The translations under genes were made by a program, and so were the position numbers. Under the pieces are notes generated by a model. The model made no database searches. It saw only the letters and a list, made by a program, of their open reading frames with translations, and was not told where the DNA came from. Below, piece after piece: positions 4,064 through 5,597 of a DNA stretch of 5,597 nucleotides (the stretch's first letter is position 1; each line of letters opens with the position of its first letter). The DNA is from Pseudomonadota bacterium (GTDB lineage: Bacteria; Desulfobacterota; JADFVX01), in assembly GCA_015222555.1 (NCBI GenBank), contig JADFVM010000249.1:1-5597 (forward strand), given 5' to 3'.

Positions 4064-5578
4064 TTAGTAACTTTCTACAGACCTGCCCTTTTCATTGTGC
4101 CGTTCAGTCCGCCATGGCCTTGAGGCGATAAAAAAGGCAGCCACTAAGGTGGCAAGCAGCCAGTCCATGCCGATAACGATGACAGAGGCCCAGGTATATC
4201 CTCCATAGGGCTTCTTAAATTCTGAAATGAGATCGCCGATTAAAATGATAAAAAGGATGGTGGGCACAAAATATCTGATCAGGAATCCCCACCATGCCCC
4301 AAGCTTTATTGAGGAAACTTTATTAACATGTTTTCTTATGAGCTCCAGGTTGAAAAACCATCCCACAAGAAAGCACTCTAAAATTCCAACAACGACAAGG
4401 CCATAATGGGTGATGAAATGGTCCACAATATCGAGCCATAAAAGACCGGCCTGTGTGGTAAAGACAACAGAGCCGATGAAGCCCGTAATGCAGAGAAAGG
4501 TGATGAGTTTATGCCTATTGACACCAAACTTATCAACGACGGCAGAGACGAAGGCTTCTATAATGGAAATTGATGAGGACAGACCGGCAACGACGAGGCT
4601 GAAGAAAAAGATGGCCCCGAAATAATTGCCGCCCGGTAAAAGTGTCATCGCCTTGGGATAGGCCACAAAGGCAAGGCCGATACTCTGTGAGACGACGTCG
4701 GAGATTTCCTTCCCTTCCTGTCCTGCCATATAACCCAAAAGTGCGAAGGTAGCAAAACCCGCAAAGATTGAAAAACCGCTGTTTAGAATAACCGTAATAA
4801 GGGCATTTTTAGTTATATTCGTTTTTTCCGGCAGATAACTTGCGTAGGCGATCATAATCCCGAAACCGAGGCTCAAGGTAAAGAAGATCTGGCTGTAGGC
4901 ATCTATCCAGACCTTTGGCTTTGTTAGCTTTGAAAAATCAGGCGTTAAATAGGCTTTTATGCCCGTCATGGCGCCATCGAGGGACAGGGCCCAGAAAACG
5001 AGGACGGTTGTAAGAATAAAGAGAAGGGGCATAAATATCTTGTTTGCCATCTCAATCCCCTTATCGATCCCTCTGTATACGATAGCCCAGTTTAGCCCCC
5101 ATATGACAAGGAGTGCAAAGAATATGGGCGTTCTTATTTCACCGAATGAGGAGGGTGAATCAGAAACCTTTAAATACTGGTCGAAGAAGAAACTGTTGGG
5201 ATCATCACCCCAGCTGAGATCAAAGGAATACACAAAGAAGTTCAAACACCATGCAATGACGACGGTGTAATAAAGGACAATGCCGAACATAACAAAGATA
5301 ACTGCCCACCAGCCAAGCCACTCCCACCGTTTACTTATCTTGGCAAAGGCCAGTGGCGCACTGCCCATTCTTTCATGTCCCACTCCAAATTCAAGGAGTA
5401 AAAGCGGGATACCTGCCGTTAAGAGGGCCACAATATAAGGAATGAGGAATGCGCCGCCGCCATTTTCGTAGGCCATGTAACTGAAACGCCAGATATTTCC
5501 GAGACCAATGGCAGATCCGACAGCCGCCAGGATAAATCCCAGCTCGCTTTTCCACTCTCCTCTTTTATGGTGTGACAT
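4064..5578 (-). CDS. Neurotransmitter:sodium symporter family (NSS/SNF) transporter, LeuT fold
   Basis: This is an inner-membrane Na+-coupled importer of amino acids or related amines. It has 504 residues and about 12 transmembrane helices, close to LeuT in length and probably complete. TM1 carries the family signature WKSELGFILAAVGSAIGLGN-IWRF (9-32), with Asn28 and Arg31 equivalent to LeuT Asn27 and Arg30. TM3 has Tyr103-Tyr104. TM6 reads QIFFTLSLGFG (230-240). TM8 has AGLSSS (331-336), matching the LeuT Na2 ligands Ala351, Thr354 and Ser355. The chloride-site positions are Tyr48, Gln230, Thr234, Asn266 and Ser270; the last replaces Glu290 of LeuT. The start is supported by GGGAGG 7 nt upstream. 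It is the only gene of its transcript inside the window. Substrate cannot be read from the sequence; hydrophobic or aromatic amino acids are common in the family. Confidence 0.95.
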   Translation of the reverse strand: MSHHKRGEWKSELGFILAAVGSAIGLGNIWRFSYMAYENGGGAFLIPYIVALLTAGIPLLLLEFGVGHERMGSAPLAFAKISKRWEWLGWWAVIFVMFGIVLYYTVVIAWCLNFFVYSFDLSWGDDPNSFFFDQYLKVSDSPSSFGEIRTPIFFALLVIWGLNWAIVYRGIDKGIEMANKIFMPLLFILTTVLVFWALSLDGAMTGIKAYLTPDFSKLTKPKVWIDAYSQIFFTLSLGFGIMIAYASYLPEKTNITKNALITVILNSGFSIFAGFATFALLGYMAGQEGKEISDVVSQSIGLAFVAYPKAMTLLPGGNYFGAIFFFSLVVAGLSSSISIIEAFVSAVVDKFGVNRHKLITFLCITGFIGSVVFTTQAGLLWLDIVDHFITHYGLVVVGILECFLVGWFFNLELIRKHVNKVSSIKLGAWWGFLIRYFVPTILFIILIGDLISEFKKPYGGYTWASVIVIGMDWLLATLVAAFFIASRPWRTERHNEKGRSVESY

Positions 5579-5585
5579 TGAATAA

Positions 5586-5591
5586 CCTCCC
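5586..5591 (-). promoter_or_regulatory. Strong ribosome binding site of the symporter gene
   Basis: On the minus strand GGGAGG lies 7 nt before the ATG at 5576-5578. It is the best Shine-Dalgarno match in the window and fixes the start. The promoter must lie beyond the right edge. Confidence 0.75.
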
Positions 5592-5597
5592 TTTTAA

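Overview
This window looks like chromosomal sequence from a Gram-negative bacterium of moderate GC. A Desulfobacterota (deltaproteobacterial) relative is my best guess. The grounds are the style of the Fur-family regulator, a lipobox lipoprotein, a periplasmic PQQ-type dehydrogenase and a remnant of an EAL/HDOD signalling protein. This is inference: there is no rRNA or marker gene to settle it. I see no tRNA, rRNA, CRISPR array, insertion sequence or phage gene.

Left part (1 to about 1,920, all on the minus strand). Reading in the direction of transcription there is a broken EAL-type gene remnant, then a zinc/manganese ABC-transporter solute-binding protein (ZnuA/TroA family), then a Fur-superfamily metalloregulator. 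The fur-type gene has its own recognisable sigma70-like promoter. That promoter lies inside a perfect 18-bp inverted repeat, which could be an operator and also resembles a short terminator hairpin for the znuA-like gene. A related 18-bp sequence (13 of 18 identical, counted by hand) lies upstream of the znuA-like gene. The simplest model is a metal-responsive regulator that controls itself and a metal-uptake binding protein. The permease and ATPase are not in the window. The first 137 bases are GC-richer and carry no gene I recognise.

Middle part (2,021 to 3,794). A secreted PQQ-dependent sugar/sorbosone dehydrogenase-like beta-propeller protein (minus strand) is divergent from a small lipoprotein of BamE/SmpA-OmlA appearance (plus strand). 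The space between their starts holds a sigma70-like promoter for each direction and two imperfect copies of the same dyad sequence, one at each promoter. The pair therefore looks coordinately regulated by an unidentified factor.

Right part (3,795 to 5,597). A 269-bp convergent gap carries two inverted REP-like units. It is followed on the minus strand by a complete 12-TM neurotransmitter:sodium symporter (LeuT fold) with a strong ribosome binding site at the right edge. Its Na+ site residues are intact. It has Ser where LeuT has Glu290, so a chloride-dependent mechanism is predicted.

No clearly unprecedented system is visible. The most useful leads are the two regulatory repeat families, the chloride-site prediction and the gene-fusion scar.
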